Shown here: positions 1 to 7,947 of the stretch, one piece after another
How the letters are laid out: every line of letters starts with the position of its first letter
How positions within the stretch are numbered: the first letter of the stretch is position 1
Source of the DNA: Pseudohoeflea sp964511625
Lineage (GTDB): Bacteria; Pseudomonadota; Alphaproteobacteria; Rhizobiales; Rhizobiaceae
Reading direction: 5' to 3'
DNA length: 64,000 nt
NCBI GenBank assembly: GCA_964511625.1
Contig: CAZEJG010000019.1
Span: 7,740-71,739 of the forward strand
Made by a program: the position numbers and the translations under genes
Notes under the pieces: generated by a model
What the model saw: only the letters and a program-made list of their open reading frames with translations
Database searches by the model: none
What the model was told of the DNA's origin: nothing

Positions 1-125
1 TATGTTCTGCCTAGCTACCGTGAGCAGGAAATCGGCCGTTATCGAATCCGTCTCAGTGAGACAGGGGAGTCTTGCGCCTCCGTCTCAAACGCGGCTTGCA
101 GATGGTGCGAGCCCGTCAACCGACC

Positions 126-1154
126 TCAGAGATTGGCGAGCCAGCCCGGAAACAGCCGCCCGTCGGGGGTCGGCTTCACCGCGCCGGTCCAGCCCCTGTC
201 GGCCATGACCGCGGCCCGGTATTCGCTCGGCGTGTAGCCGTGATGAGCCTTGAAGCTGCGGGTGAACTGGGCGTCGCTCGAAAAACAGAACTGATGCGCG
301 ATGTCGCCGATGCGCACGCCGCTTTCGAGATCGGCAAGGGCGCGGGCGGCGGCCTTCATCCGGGCTTCGCGGATCACTCTCGCCACGCCGCCCGCCGGCT
401 CGAAGATGCGGTAGAGCGTCGAACGCGACACGCCGAGTTCGCGCGCCAGCATGTCAGGCGACAATCGGGGAGAGGACAGCCGCTCGTCGATGATCTGCCG
501 GGCCCGGGCGAGAAGCGCCAGTTCGAGATCGTCCTGCGCGGTCTTCGACAGCTCGCCGGCCGATGGCACGAGACAGGTGGCGATCAGCGAAGGTGTCAGC
601 GCCGCAATGCCTTCGGGCATCGATCCGAAAAGATCGCGGCCATGGCGCATGATCGAGACGAGGTGATCGCCGAGAAACAGCGCGCCGCCGTGAAACTGCG
701 GGGTCTGGTGGAGACGCGCCAGGGCGTCGGCATGCGGACCGAAGATGCGCCGTGGCAGCACCACAGAGACATTGTGCTCCGGGGTGATGTTGCGTTCGGA
801 GACCTGGCCGAGATCGATGACGAGAACGCTGAGCGTCCGCCCACCAGCGGCCGGTGCGCGATCGAGGTCGACCCGGATCATTAGGTGGTCGATGAAATCG
901 CGCACGACCCGCCTGCGGCTGCGCTCGTAGACGAATTCCCGCGTCTGCATGGCGCTGACGAGCATCGTGCCCATGTTGAGGCTCTCGATGCTGGCGGAAA
1001 AGCGGGCCGTCTCCTCGTCGTCGGGTGCCGCCATGTCGAACATCGAGCCGATGCGAAGGCTGAAAGCCTCGAACCGGTCACCGGGTGCGAGCTGATTGGT
1101 GGAGAATTGCTGCAGTTTCAGCGGCGGGGCCGTGGTGGTCATGACCGTCTTCAT
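126..1154 (-). CDS. AraC-family transcriptional regulator
   Basis: A 342-residue cytoplasmic DNA-binding regulator. The N-terminal two thirds resembles the AraC-binding-like domain found in many AraC regulators with unknown ligand. The C-terminal ~100 residues hold the double helix-turn-helix typical of the family: first helix pair around LARELGVSRSTLYRIF, second around IGDIAHQFCFSSDAQFTRSF followed by the signature HGYTPSEYR. The frame stays open far upstream, but the ATG at 1154 begins just before the conserved domain and has AAGGAAG about 17 bases upstream; an ATG at 1142 is an alternative. The divergent neighbour is a Sel1-repeat protein 142 bases away, which could be a target. Ligand and regulon cannot be read from the sequence. 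Confidence 0.88.
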   Translation of the reverse strand: MKTVMTTTAPPLKLQQFSTNQLAPGDRFEAFSLRIGSMFDMAAPDDEETARFSASIESLNMGTMLVSAMQTREFVYERSRRRVVRDFIDHLMIRVDLDRAPAAGGRTLSVLVIDLGQVSERNITPEHNVSVVLPRRIFGPHADALARLHQTPQFHGGALFLGDHLVSIMRHGRDLFGSMPEGIAALTPSLIATCLVPSAGELSKTAQDDLELALLARARQIIDERLSSPRLSPDMLARELGVSRSTLYRIFEPAGGVARVIREARMKAAARALADLESGVRIGDIAHQFCFSSDAQFTRSFKAHHGYTPSEYRAAVMADRGWTGAVKPTPDGRLFPGWLANL

Positions 1155-1296
1155 TGGCGGGTACGGGCAACCCCTTCCTTTTCGCAGATTGGGACAAATA
1201 CGCAAGAGCGGGCCCCCCGGATGATACGCGGCGGATAACGCCGCCTCCGGGGTCTCGGATAGATGTGCGCGACCACCCGTTTTCCGGAGAGCACAC

Positions 1297-2520
1297 ATGG
1301 ATACCCGCAGCCCCAGGATCCCCATTCGCGCGACGTTGACCACCCTCGCCTGCATGCTTCTCGTCACGGTGGCCGGATTCTCGGTCGCGCAGACCGATGC
1401 CGGCGCCGAATGCGACCGGCTCGCCGGCAGCCCGAACGATCCGGCCATCGGTTCTGCAGGCGTCGAGCACATGGCTATCGATGCGGCCCCCGCGCGAGAA
1501 GCCTGCAGGGCGGCGCTCGAGGCGAAGCCCGACGACCCGCGCTATGCCTTCCAGCTCGGCCGCGCCGAACAGCGTCTCGAAAATTTTGCCGAGGCGCGCC
1601 GGTTGTTCGAACAGGCTTCGGAAAGCGGCTACAAGCTGGCCGACGTCGCGCTCGGGATTCTCTACGAACACGGGCTCGGCGTCGACGCCGACCTGAACAA
1701 GGCTCGCGAATCCTACATGGCTGCCGCCGATGCCGGGATCGGCGTCGGACTGAACAATCTCGCCGGCTTCTATCTCGACGGCGTCTCTGTCCCGGCCGAT
1801 CCGGTCCGTGCCGCCGAGCTCTACCGTCAGGCGGTTGCAGCGGGCTATGCCGGCGCGGCCGGTGGCCTGGCCTCCGCGCTGCACGAGGCGTGGAAGGAGG
1901 GCGACGATCCGAAGGAGGTTGTCAGCGCCTATCTCAAGGCCGCCGACCGCAATATCGGCTTTGCCCACACCGTGCTGGGTCACTTCTACCGCGACGGCTC
2001 CTTCGGTCTGCCTGTCGATCCGCTCGCCGCCATGTCGCACTATCACGAGGGCATGCAGATGGGCGACAACTGGGCCACCTACTATCTTGCACAAATGCTC
2101 GCCTTCTCCGGCGCCTGGCGGCCTGAAAACCTGGCCGAGGCCGAAACCATGCTGCGCAAGCTGACCGAGGGAACGGACCTCGAAGACGGTCCGCTGAAGG
2201 CCCAGGCCATTGCCGAACTCGGGTGGCTTCTCGCCGCCCGAGGCGACACGAAGGAAGCAGCGTCCCTGATCGATGCCGCCTTGGCGATGGAGCCGGACAA
2301 CAGCGCGGTGCTGGCCGCCCATGCCGACCTGCTCGCCCGGGCGCTCGATTTCGAAGGTGCCGACCGGGCGCTGGCCGAAGCGATCGAGGGTGATCCCGAA
2401 TGGGCGCCCTACATCGCCCAGCGCGCGAAGGTGCAGGACAAGCTCGGCGACAAGGCGGAAGCCGACGTGCTGCGGACGAAGGCGGGCGAGGCGGAGTTCG
2501 GACGGCTGTTGCTGCGCTAG
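1297..2520 (+). CDS. Secreted Sel1/TPR-repeat protein
   Basis: A 407-residue protein with an N-terminal signal peptide (hydrophobic core LTTLACMLLVTVAGFSVA, cleavage likely before QTDAG). Residues ~75-280 contain Sel1-like repeats with the usual pattern A-x2-G-x2-x-A-x2-L-G-x2-Y-x-x-G, for example around ALGILYEHGLGV and NNLAGFYLDGVSV. The C-terminal ~120 residues look like ordinary TPRs. Such proteins are scaffolds for protein-protein contacts in the periplasm; no enzyme motif is visible. The start is supported by GGAGAG seven bases before the ATG. It converges on and overlaps by four bases the hydrolase gene downstream, the two stop codons sharing the palindrome GCTAGC. Partner and function are unknown. 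Confidence 0.85.
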   Translation: MDTRSPRIPIRATLTTLACMLLVTVAGFSVAQTDAGAECDRLAGSPNDPAIGSAGVEHMAIDAAPAREACRAALEAKPDDPRYAFQLGRAEQRLENFAEARRLFEQASESGYKLADVALGILYEHGLGVDADLNKARESYMAAADAGIGVGLNNLAGFYLDGVSVPADPVRAAELYRQAVAAGYAGAAGGLASALHEAWKEGDDPKEVVSAYLKAADRNIGFAHTVLGHFYRDGSFGLPVDPLAAMSHYHEGMQMGDNWATYYLAQMLAFSGAWRPENLAEAETMLRKLTEGTDLEDGPLKAQAIAELGWLLAARGDTKEAASLIDAALAMEPDNSAVLAAHADLLARALDFEGADRALAEAIEGDPEWAPYIAQRAKVQDKLGDKAEADVLRTKAGEAEFGRLLLR

Positions 2521-3503
2521 CGGGGGGCGGCGTCTCGCACGAAGCGGACGATCGAAGGAATGACCCCGGGCGCCAGTGGCAGGGCGGGATCCTGATAGGT
2601 CGCCATCGGCGCGCCCGGTACGTCGTCCTTCAGCATATGGGTCATGCCTTCGATGACCACTCCCTCGCTGTCCGGCAGATGCTCGGCGAGGAGACGCGCA
2701 TCGTCCACCGAGACCTGCAGATCGCGGTCGCCCTGGACCACGAGTGCCGGCAGCGTCAAACCCCTGGCCAGTTCAGCCGGGTCGTAAGCGAAAAGCTGAA
2801 TCATGTATTTTTGCAATCCGTCGCTGAAGAGCGGCTGCAGAACGGGGCTGATGTCGCCGGCATCCGTCAGCTCGCCTCTTTCCAGCCGGCCGACGAGGCT
2901 GTCGAGTTCTTCGAGATAGGGACCGTTGGCCGAATTGGTGCGGAACTGCTCGCGCATCAGCGTCCCGATGGGACGGCCGGGTGCGGCGAGCAGCACGATC
3001 CCGCAGGCGGGCATGCCGTCTGCCGCCGCAGCAAGTGCCACCAGCCCGCCCTCGCTGTGTCCGGCGATATACACGCACTCCGCGCCGAGCCGCGCGGCGA
3101 AGGCGTCGTGCCAGGCCCTCAAATCCTTCGCATAGCCCTCGATGGTCACCGCATTCGGATCGGCGACGGCCGCGCTGCTCGAGAACATGCCGCGCTTGTC
3201 GATCCGCAGCGAACTCACGCCGGCTTCCGCAAGGCCTTCGGCAAGAAGCCGGTAGCTGTCGCTTTTCATCCCCATCGGGCTGTTGCCGTCGCGGTCCGTC
3301 GGCCCCGAGCCGGGAACGATGATCACCCCGGCTTTCGCATCCGGCACGATAAGCGCCTCGCCTGCGAGCGGTCCGTCTGGACCGGGGATGGTCATGGTTT
3401 CGGCGGTGGCAAGACTGGAGATCATGAACCCGGCGGTTAGTGCGCTGGCGAAGAGGGAAGATCCTATTGATCGACGACCGGTCGAAATGCGCGGAGCGTG
3501 CAC
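2517..3503 (-). CDS. Secreted alpha/beta hydrolase (esterase/lipase-like)
   Basis: A serine hydrolase of the alpha/beta fold. Visible motifs are the oxyanion region GSGPTDRDGN, the strand-loop RIDKRGMFSS, the nucleophile elbow GHSEGG, an acid in VQGDRDLQV and a late His in GMTHMLK, in the expected order. The N-terminus carries a likely signal peptide (RSIGSSLFASALTAGFMISS, cleavage after ATA), so it is expected in the periplasm. I take the GTG at 3503 as start because it places the signal peptide correctly; the ATG at 3425 would remove it, and neither has a strong ribosome site. It follows the antitoxin gene by 10 bases, perhaps by readthrough. Substrate is not predictable. Confidence 0.8.
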   Translation of the reverse strand: MHAPRISTGRRSIGSSLFASALTAGFMISSLATAETMTIPGPDGPLAGEALIVPDAKAGVIIVPGSGPTDRDGNSPMGMKSDSYRLLAEGLAEAGVSSLRIDKRGMFSSSAAVADPNAVTIEGYAKDLRAWHDAFAARLGAECVYIAGHSEGGLVALAAAADGMPACGIVLLAAPGRPIGTLMREQFRTNSANGPYLEELDSLVGRLERGELTDAGDISPVLQPLFSDGLQKYMIQLFAYDPAELARGLTLPALVVQGDRDLQVSVDDARLLAEHLPDSEGVVIEGMTHMLKDDVPGAPMATYQDPALPLAPGVIPSIVRFVRDAAPR

Positions 3504-3513
3504 GCCGATGACA

Positions 3514-3795
3514 TCAGGCAGAAGGAACGAGATTGATCTCGAGCTTTGCGCCGAGCGCGGCCGCATAACGCCTGAGCGTGGCGATGGAGGGCGAAACGCC
3601 GCCTCCCTCAAGCCGCGCGATCGCCGATTGGGTCGTCCCGATCCGCCGCGCCAGTTCGGCCTGCGACAGCTTGGCATTCGTACGGGCCAGCACGAGCGCT
3701 TCGACCAGCTTGAACTCCGCGTCGGCCTCGGCATAGGCATCGCGAAAACTGGGATCCTGCATAAGGGTGTTCTTGAGGTCGGAAATCTTCGTCAA
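3514..3795 (-). CDS. XRE-family antitoxin of a RelE/HigB-type pair
   Basis: A 93-residue helix-turn-helix protein. Residues ~40-90 form an XRE domain with the recognition segment LSQAELARRIGTTQSAIARL; the C-terminus ALGAKLEINLVPSA is typical of HigA-type antitoxins. The best start is the TTG at 3795, which overlaps the TGA stop of the toxin gene, is in the right frame and has AGGAG eight bases upstream; an internal ATG (MQDPSF) is the alternative. The toxin-first order fits HigBA/RelE-XRE modules. By family precedent it should neutralise the toxin and repress the operon through the palindrome at 4119-4134. Since the toxin gene is frameshifted, this antitoxin may now be an orphan. Confidence 0.85.
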   Translation of the reverse strand: MTKISDLKNTLMQDPSFRDAYAEADAEFKLVEALVLARTNAKLSQAELARRIGTTQSAIARLEGGGVSPSIATLRRYAAALGAKLEINLVPSA

Positions 3796-4117
3796 CGTTC
3801 CATCTCCTTCATTCGCGAACGGGCCAAGGCGAGAGCTGTTGCCGGCGTCTTTTGCGATTTCTTCGCAAACACGTGAAGAATGACCACCCGGCGGCCCGAC
3901 GTGGTCACGTAGATACCGCGCGCATTTCCGTCCCTTGCCTTCGCTCTGAGCTCCCACAGCTTTCCGTCGAGATGCTTTGCATGCGGTTCGCGCAAGTTCT
4001 CCAGCCCGATGATTTCCACGGCTTCCATGAGGCGGATCAGTCGGGCCGCCAGGCCAGGGGCAAGGCCGCGATCTCCTCGTCGACCGCAGAGTTCAGGGTT
4101 TCGACTGACCATCGCAT
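3792..4117 (-). pseudogene. RelE/HigB-type toxin gene with a one-base frameshift
   Basis: Encodes a phage-Gp49/HigB-like RNase toxin (PF05973 type), read in two frames. From the ATG at 4117 the first frame gives MRWSVETLNSAVDEEIAALP, the expected N-terminus, but then stops at TGA (about 4037-4043). The remainder, starting with AARLIRLMEAVEIIG and containing HLDGKLWELRAKARDG and VVILHVFAKKSQKTP, lies in the next frame. Adding one C in the run TTGCCCCTGGCCTGG (about 4060) restores a single open frame of the usual ~109 residues. An intact-looking alternative start at 4112 gives a family-unlike N-terminus, which is why I call the gene broken. A sequencing error or programmed frameshifting are the alternatives. 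Overlaps the antitoxin start. Confidence 0.75.
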
Positions 4118-4118
4118 A

Positions 4119-4152
4119 TGCGCTATATAGCGCAAAGGCTATAATTTGTCGA
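4119..4152 (-). promoter_or_regulatory. Promoter and palindromic operator of the toxin-antitoxin operon
   Basis: On the minus strand a -35 box TCGACA (4152-4147) is followed after exactly 17 bases by a -10 box TATATA (4129-4124). The -10 sits in the centre of the perfect 16-base palindrome TGCGCTATATAGCGCA (4119-4134), the expected place for an autorepressing antitoxin. The predicted transcription start falls at or next to the ATG at 4117, so the mRNA would be leaderless or nearly so. Confidence 0.7.
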
Positions 4153-4226
4153 CACGCAATAGTGTGCGGAGGGAGCGGACTGCCACCGCCGTTTCAGGCT
4201 CGTATACTGCATTATTCGGAAAGAAT

Positions 4227-4302
4227 TGGTGGAGCCAAGCGGGATCGAACCGCTGACCTCCTGCATGCCATGCAGGCGCTCTCCCAGCTGAGCTATGGCC
4301 CC
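4227..4302 (-). tRNA. tRNA-Ala (anticodon GGC)
   Basis: A 76-base tRNA including an encoded CCA end. The acceptor arm begins GGGGCCA and closes with TGGCTCC-A-CCA, the anticodon stem is CCTGC/GCAGG with loop ATGGCAT giving anticodon GGC, and the T-loop is GGTTCGATCC. It sits beside the FYDLN-acid gene and aroA. Confidence 0.97.
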
Positions 4303-4462
4303 AAGCCAAGTGGATCGAAAGTGCGATCCCCGGGAATGTCGACCGACACGCTTGGTGTTGGTCCGACGGGCGGCTTCTTACGTCCGCCCGCTGATAAGAT
4401 CAAGAAGAAAAATCGGAGTGGCCGCCAACTTTCCTCCGGTCATCCGACCGACATCTGGCCGA

Positions 4463-4873
4463 TTAGCTGTCGTCGTCGTCGTCGCCGACACCGATGATGT
4501 CGCTGACGTCGTCGTCATCGTCTTCGTCGTCTTCGAGGAAGGTGTCGTCGTCGTCGTCGATTTCCACGTCGTCATCGTCGTCGCCGTCGATGTCGGGCAG
4601 GTTGTCGTCGTCGTCGCTGCTGTCGTTGCCCGAAGCCTCGTCGTCGGCGTCCTCGAGCGAGACGATCTCGACGTTCTCGTTTTCGGTATCCACTTCCTCA
4701 ACGGCTTCCGGCTCTTCCTTCTCGAGCACTTCGGCGGCCGACGTGTCCTCGAAATAGGACAGCGGATACTCCTTGCCCGTGTAGGGAGAGACGATCGGAT
4801 CCTTGTTCAGGTCGTAGAATTTCCGGCCCGTTTCCGGGCAGATGCGCTTGGTTCCGAGTTCCGGTTTAGCCAC
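4463..4873 (-). CDS. FYDLN-acid domain protein (TIGR02300 family)
   Basis: A 136-residue conserved alphaproteobacterial protein of unknown function. The N-terminal 45 residues are the conserved part: AKPELGTKRICPETGRKFYD, then LNKDPIVSPYTGKEYP. The rest is strongly acidic and ends in repeated Asp runs (DDDDDLPD, VEIDDDDD, DDEDDDDDVSD). The start is the GTG at 4873, giving VAKPELGTKR with AGAGG nine bases upstream; the longer open frame upstream is not conserved in character. It lies between tRNA-Ala and divergent aroA, the usual place for this gene in the order. The single CPETG may hint at metal binding but only one Cys is visible. The Asp codons form a GAC/GAT microsatellite-like tract. Confidence 0.88.
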   Translation of the reverse strand: MAKPELGTKRICPETGRKFYDLNKDPIVSPYTGKEYPLSYFEDTSAAEVLEKEEPEAVEEVDTENENVEIVSLEDADDEASGNDSSDDDDNLPDIDGDDDDDVEIDDDDDTFLEDDEDDDDDVSDIIGVGDDDDDS

Positions 4874-5143
4874 TGTCTGAAACCTCTTGCCTTGCGGGAA
4901 AGCGGGGTTGAAAGGCGGGCGAGCCGTCTTTCCCTTGTTCGGGGGTCCATAATCATCTTTGGGCGTCTCTGTCAAAGGCTTATGTGGCTCGCTTTTTCAG
5001 GCTTGCCGTTTTTGACGGCGAGCGGATGACGAGGCCGGGAGCCTGTGCTAGTCAGACGCCGGTTTTTTGCACTTCCGCTCCCGTTCTGGGGCATGAGGCG
5101 CGCTTCGCCGGCACGGATGGCGAGGCCGCGTGAGGGTCTGATC

Positions 5144-6502
5144 ATGAATCACGTCAACAAGCTGCGTCCCGCCACCTCCAGCCGCGGCCCGGCGCTCAAG
5201 GGCGACATCCGCATTCCTGGCGACAAGTCCATCTCCCACCGCTCCTTCATGTTCGGCGGTCTGGCGCGCGGCGAAACCCGCATCACCGGGCTGCTTGAAG
5301 GCGAGGACGTCATCAATACCGGCAAGGCGATGTCGGCCATGGGCGCCTCGGTGCGCAAGGACGGCGACACCTGGATCGTCACCGGCACCGGCAACGGCTG
5401 CCTGCTGGCCCCCGAGGCGCCGCTCGATTTCGGCAATGCCGGCACCGGCTGCCGCCTGACCATGGGCCTGGTCGGCGTCTACGACTTCGATTCCACCTTC
5501 ATCGGCGACGCCTCGCTGTCGCGTCGGCCGATGGGCCGCGTGCTCGATCCGCTGCGCGAGATGGGCGTGCAGGTCAGATCCGAACCCGGCGACCGCCTCC
5601 CCGTGACGCTCCGCGGCCCCGCCGTGCCTGCGCCGATCACCTACCGGGTGCCGATGGCCTCGGCGCAGGTAAAGTCCGCGGTTCTGCTCGCCGGCCTGAA
5701 TACGCCCGGTATCACCACCGTCATCGAACCGGTGATGACGCGCGACCACACCGAAAAGATGCTCAAGGGCTTTGGCGCCGAACTCGAGGTCGAGACCGAT
5801 GCCGACGGCGTCCGCACCATCCGCCTCGTCGGCCAGGGCGACCTCAGGGGCCAAGTCATCGACGTGCCGGGCGATCCTTCCTCGACGGCGTTTCCGCTGG
5901 TCGCGGCCCTTCTGGTTCCCGGCTCGGAAGTCGTCATCCGCAACGTGCTGATGAACCCCACCCGCACCGGCCTGATCCAGACGCTGCAGGAGATGGGCGG
6001 CGACATCGAGATTATCGATCCGCGCCTTGCGGGCGGTGAGGACGTGGCCGATCTGCGCGTACGCGGCTCATCGCTCAAGGGCGTCACTGTTCCGCCCGAG
6101 CGCGCGCCCTCGATGATCGACGAATATCCGGTGCTCGCCGTTGCTGCGAGCTTCGCCGAGGGCGAGACCGTCATGCACGGCCTTGACGAGCTGCGGGTGA
6201 AGGAGAGCGACCGGCTCGCCGCCGTCGCCCGCGGGCTCGAACTCAACGGCGTCGATTGCACCGAGGGTGAGGACTGGCTCACCGTCCGCGGCCGTCCCGA
6301 CGGCAAGGGGCTCGGCAACGCGAGGGGCGAGCCGGTCGTCACCCATCTCGACCATCGCATCGCCATGTCCTTCCTCGTCATGGGCCTGGCGAGCGAGCAT
6401 CCGGTCACCGTCGACGACAGTGCCATCATTGCCACGTCGTTTCCCGAATTCATGGACCTGATGGCGGGGCTCGGCGCCACCATTACGGGACGCGGCGAAT
6501 GA
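5144..6502 (+). CDS. aroA: 3-phosphoshikimate 1-carboxyvinyltransferase, class II
   Basis: EPSP synthase of 452 residues, sixth step of the shikimate pathway, joining shikimate-3-phosphate and phosphoenolpyruvate in the cytoplasm. It carries all four class II motifs: GDKS (26-29), SAQVK, RDHTE and NPTR, and from memory is very similar along its length to the Agrobacterium CP4 enzyme with identical numbering. The residue corresponding to CP4 Ala100 is Gly here (FGNAGTGCR). The start at 5144 aligns with CP4 and has GAGGG nine bases upstream; the frame is open further upstream without conserved sequence. The stop overlaps the start of the next gene (ATGA), and cmk and rpsA follow, a common operon in the order. 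Confidence 0.97.
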   Translation: MNHVNKLRPATSSRGPALKGDIRIPGDKSISHRSFMFGGLARGETRITGLLEGEDVINTGKAMSAMGASVRKDGDTWIVTGTGNGCLLAPEAPLDFGNAGTGCRLTMGLVGVYDFDSTFIGDASLSRRPMGRVLDPLREMGVQVRSEPGDRLPVTLRGPAVPAPITYRVPMASAQVKSAVLLAGLNTPGITTVIEPVMTRDHTEKMLKGFGAELEVETDADGVRTIRLVGQGDLRGQVIDVPGDPSSTAFPLVAALLVPGSEVVIRNVLMNPTRTGLIQTLQEMGGDIEIIDPRLAGGEDVADLRVRGSSLKGVTVPPERAPSMIDEYPVLAVAASFAEGETVMHGLDELRVKESDRLAAVARGLELNGVDCTEGEDWLTVRGRPDGKGLGNARGEPVVTHLDHRIAMSFLVMGLASEHPVTVDDSAIIATSFPEFMDLMAGLGATITGRGE

Positions 6503-7137
6503 GCGTGAAGATCGACTTCTGCTACGACATCCTCTCGCCCTTCGCCCACGTGGCGCTGGCGCGGCTCGGGGAACTGCCGGCGGACGTCGAAGCGCGACCG
6601 GTGCCGATCCTGCTTGGCGCGATCCTGTCGCACTGGGGCCAGAAGGGTCCGGCGGAAATCGAGGCCAAGCGGCTCCATACCTATCGCATCGCAACCTTTC
6701 TGGGCGAGCAGGCCGGGCTGACGATGACGTTTCCGCCCCGCCACCCGTTCAATCCGCTCGCAGCACTACGCATCCTCGCCGGCGCCGATGCCGATCTCGC
6801 AATGACCCGCCGCGCTTTCGACTTCGTCTTCACCGACGGACGCGCACCCGACAACGAAACCGAACTCGCGGCCTTCGCCGAAGCCGTCGGCGCGCCGCTG
6901 GAACTCGCTGGCGACGACACGGCGAAGGCGAAACTGCGGGCCAATACAGACCAGGCGATTGCCTCCGGCGTTTTCGGCGTCCCGAGCTATGTTGTCGGCG
7001 ACAACGGCCGGACCGAAATCTTCTGGGGCGTCGATTCCTTCGAGATGCTAAAGGCCTGGTTGGCCGAACGCGGCCTGTTCGACCGCGCACCCTACAAGGG
7101 TCTGGAGACGGTCGAGGTCGGCGTCAGGCGGACCTGA
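6499..7137 (+). CDS. DsbA-like / 2-hydroxychromene-2-carboxylate isomerase family protein
   Basis: A 212-residue thioredoxin-fold protein of the kappa-GST/HCCA isomerase family. The N-terminal strand and active-site loop are FCYDILSPFAHVA, where the redox CxxC of true DsbA is replaced by SPF with Ser as expected for glutathione-using isomerases. An inserted helical domain follows (~55-150), and the cis-Pro loop is GVFGVPSYVV. It is cytoplasmic (no signal peptide). Translation is coupled to aroA by an ATGA overlap and cmk follows after 47 bases. The isomerase acts in naphthalene degradation, but no such pathway is nearby, so a general glutathione-dependent role is as likely. Confidence 0.85.
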   Translation: MSVKIDFCYDILSPFAHVALARLGELPADVEARPVPILLGAILSHWGQKGPAEIEAKRLHTYRIATFLGEQAGLTMTFPPRHPFNPLAALRILAGADADLAMTRRAFDFVFTDGRAPDNETELAAFAEAVGAPLELAGDDTAKAKLRANTDQAIASGVFGVPSYVVGDNGRTEIFWGVDSFEMLKAWLAERGLFDRAPYKGLETVEVGVRRT

Positions 7138-7184
7138 CCCACAGGCAACGAAGAAGAAGAGTGACGAGAGGGAGCGGAAGCGGC

Positions 7185-7823
7185 GTGAGCATCAACGTCA
7201 TCGCCATCGACGGGCCGGCGGCATCGGGCAAGGGGACGCTCGCACGGCGGCTGGCCGCCCACTACGGTTTTCATCACCTCGATACGGGCCTGACCTATCG
7301 CGCCGTCGCCCACCAGCTCCTGGAAACCGGCGCGCCGCTCGATGACGAGCCGCTCGCCGCCCGTACCGCGCTTTCGATCGACCTTGGCGCGCTGAACCGC
7401 GAAGTCCTCTCCGCCCACGAGATCGGCGAGGCGGCCTCGAAAGTCGCCGTCATGCCGGAGGTGCGCAAGGCGCTCGTCGAGGCCCAGCGCCGGTTTGCCG
7501 CCACCCCGCCCGGAGCCGTGCTCGACGGCCGCGACATCGGGACAGTCGTGTGTCCCGACGCGCCGGTGAAGCTTTTCGTAACCGCCTCGCCGGAAGTTCG
7601 CGCCGGCCGCCGGACCGGCGAGATCGCCTCCTCCGGCAAACCCGCCGATTATGACCAGGTGCTCGCCGACATCCGCCGCCGCGATGCGCGCGATTCCGGC
7701 CGCTCGGACTCACCGCTCAGGCCCGCCGAAGACGCGCACTTGCTAGATACGTCCGAAATGACTATAGAAGCGGCGTTCGAGGCGGCTTGCGCGATTGCCG
7801 ATGCGGCCCTGAACCGGAATTAA
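7185..7823 (+). CDS. cmk: Cytidylate kinase
   Basis: A 212-residue NMP kinase that phosphorylates CMP/dCMP to the diphosphate. The P-loop is GPAASGKGT at the N-terminus, followed by LDTGLTYRA (nucleotide-binding), DGRDIGTVVCP (substrate-binding, typical of Cmk) and the lid region RRRDARDSGRSDSPLRPA. A GTG at 7185 is chosen as start because it gives SINVIAIDGPAASGKGT, matching the family, and has GGGAG upstream; an in-frame GTG at 7161 would add eight residues. It lies between the DsbA-like gene and rpsA, which is the widespread cmk-rpsA order. Confidence 0.95.
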   Translation: MSINVIAIDGPAASGKGTLARRLAAHYGFHHLDTGLTYRAVAHQLLETGAPLDDEPLAARTALSIDLGALNREVLSAHEIGEAASKVAVMPEVRKALVEAQRRFAATPPGAVLDGRDIGTVVCPDAPVKLFVTASPEVRAGRRTGEIASSGKPADYDQVLADIRRRDARDSGRSDSPLRPAEDAHLLDTSEMTIEAAFEAACAIADAALNRN

Positions 7824-7947
7824 GCCAGCGATACTGTCACCAGCGCCATCATTGCCCCGCCGAAGAGGCCGGGCCGACAGCCCGCAGGTCCGATCAACAC
7901 CAACCCGGCGCTTCCGACCGCGAAAATGCGGTTCTCCAGGAGATTTA

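Noticed and set aside
1078..2322. A 414-codon minus-strand frame across the Sel1 gene and AraC start
   Set aside because: It spans the divergent intergenic region and shows no family pattern, whereas the plus-strand Sel1 protein does.
4494..4757. Plus-strand poly-Ser frame
   Set aside because: Antisense reading of the poly-Asp codon tract of the FYDLN-acid gene.
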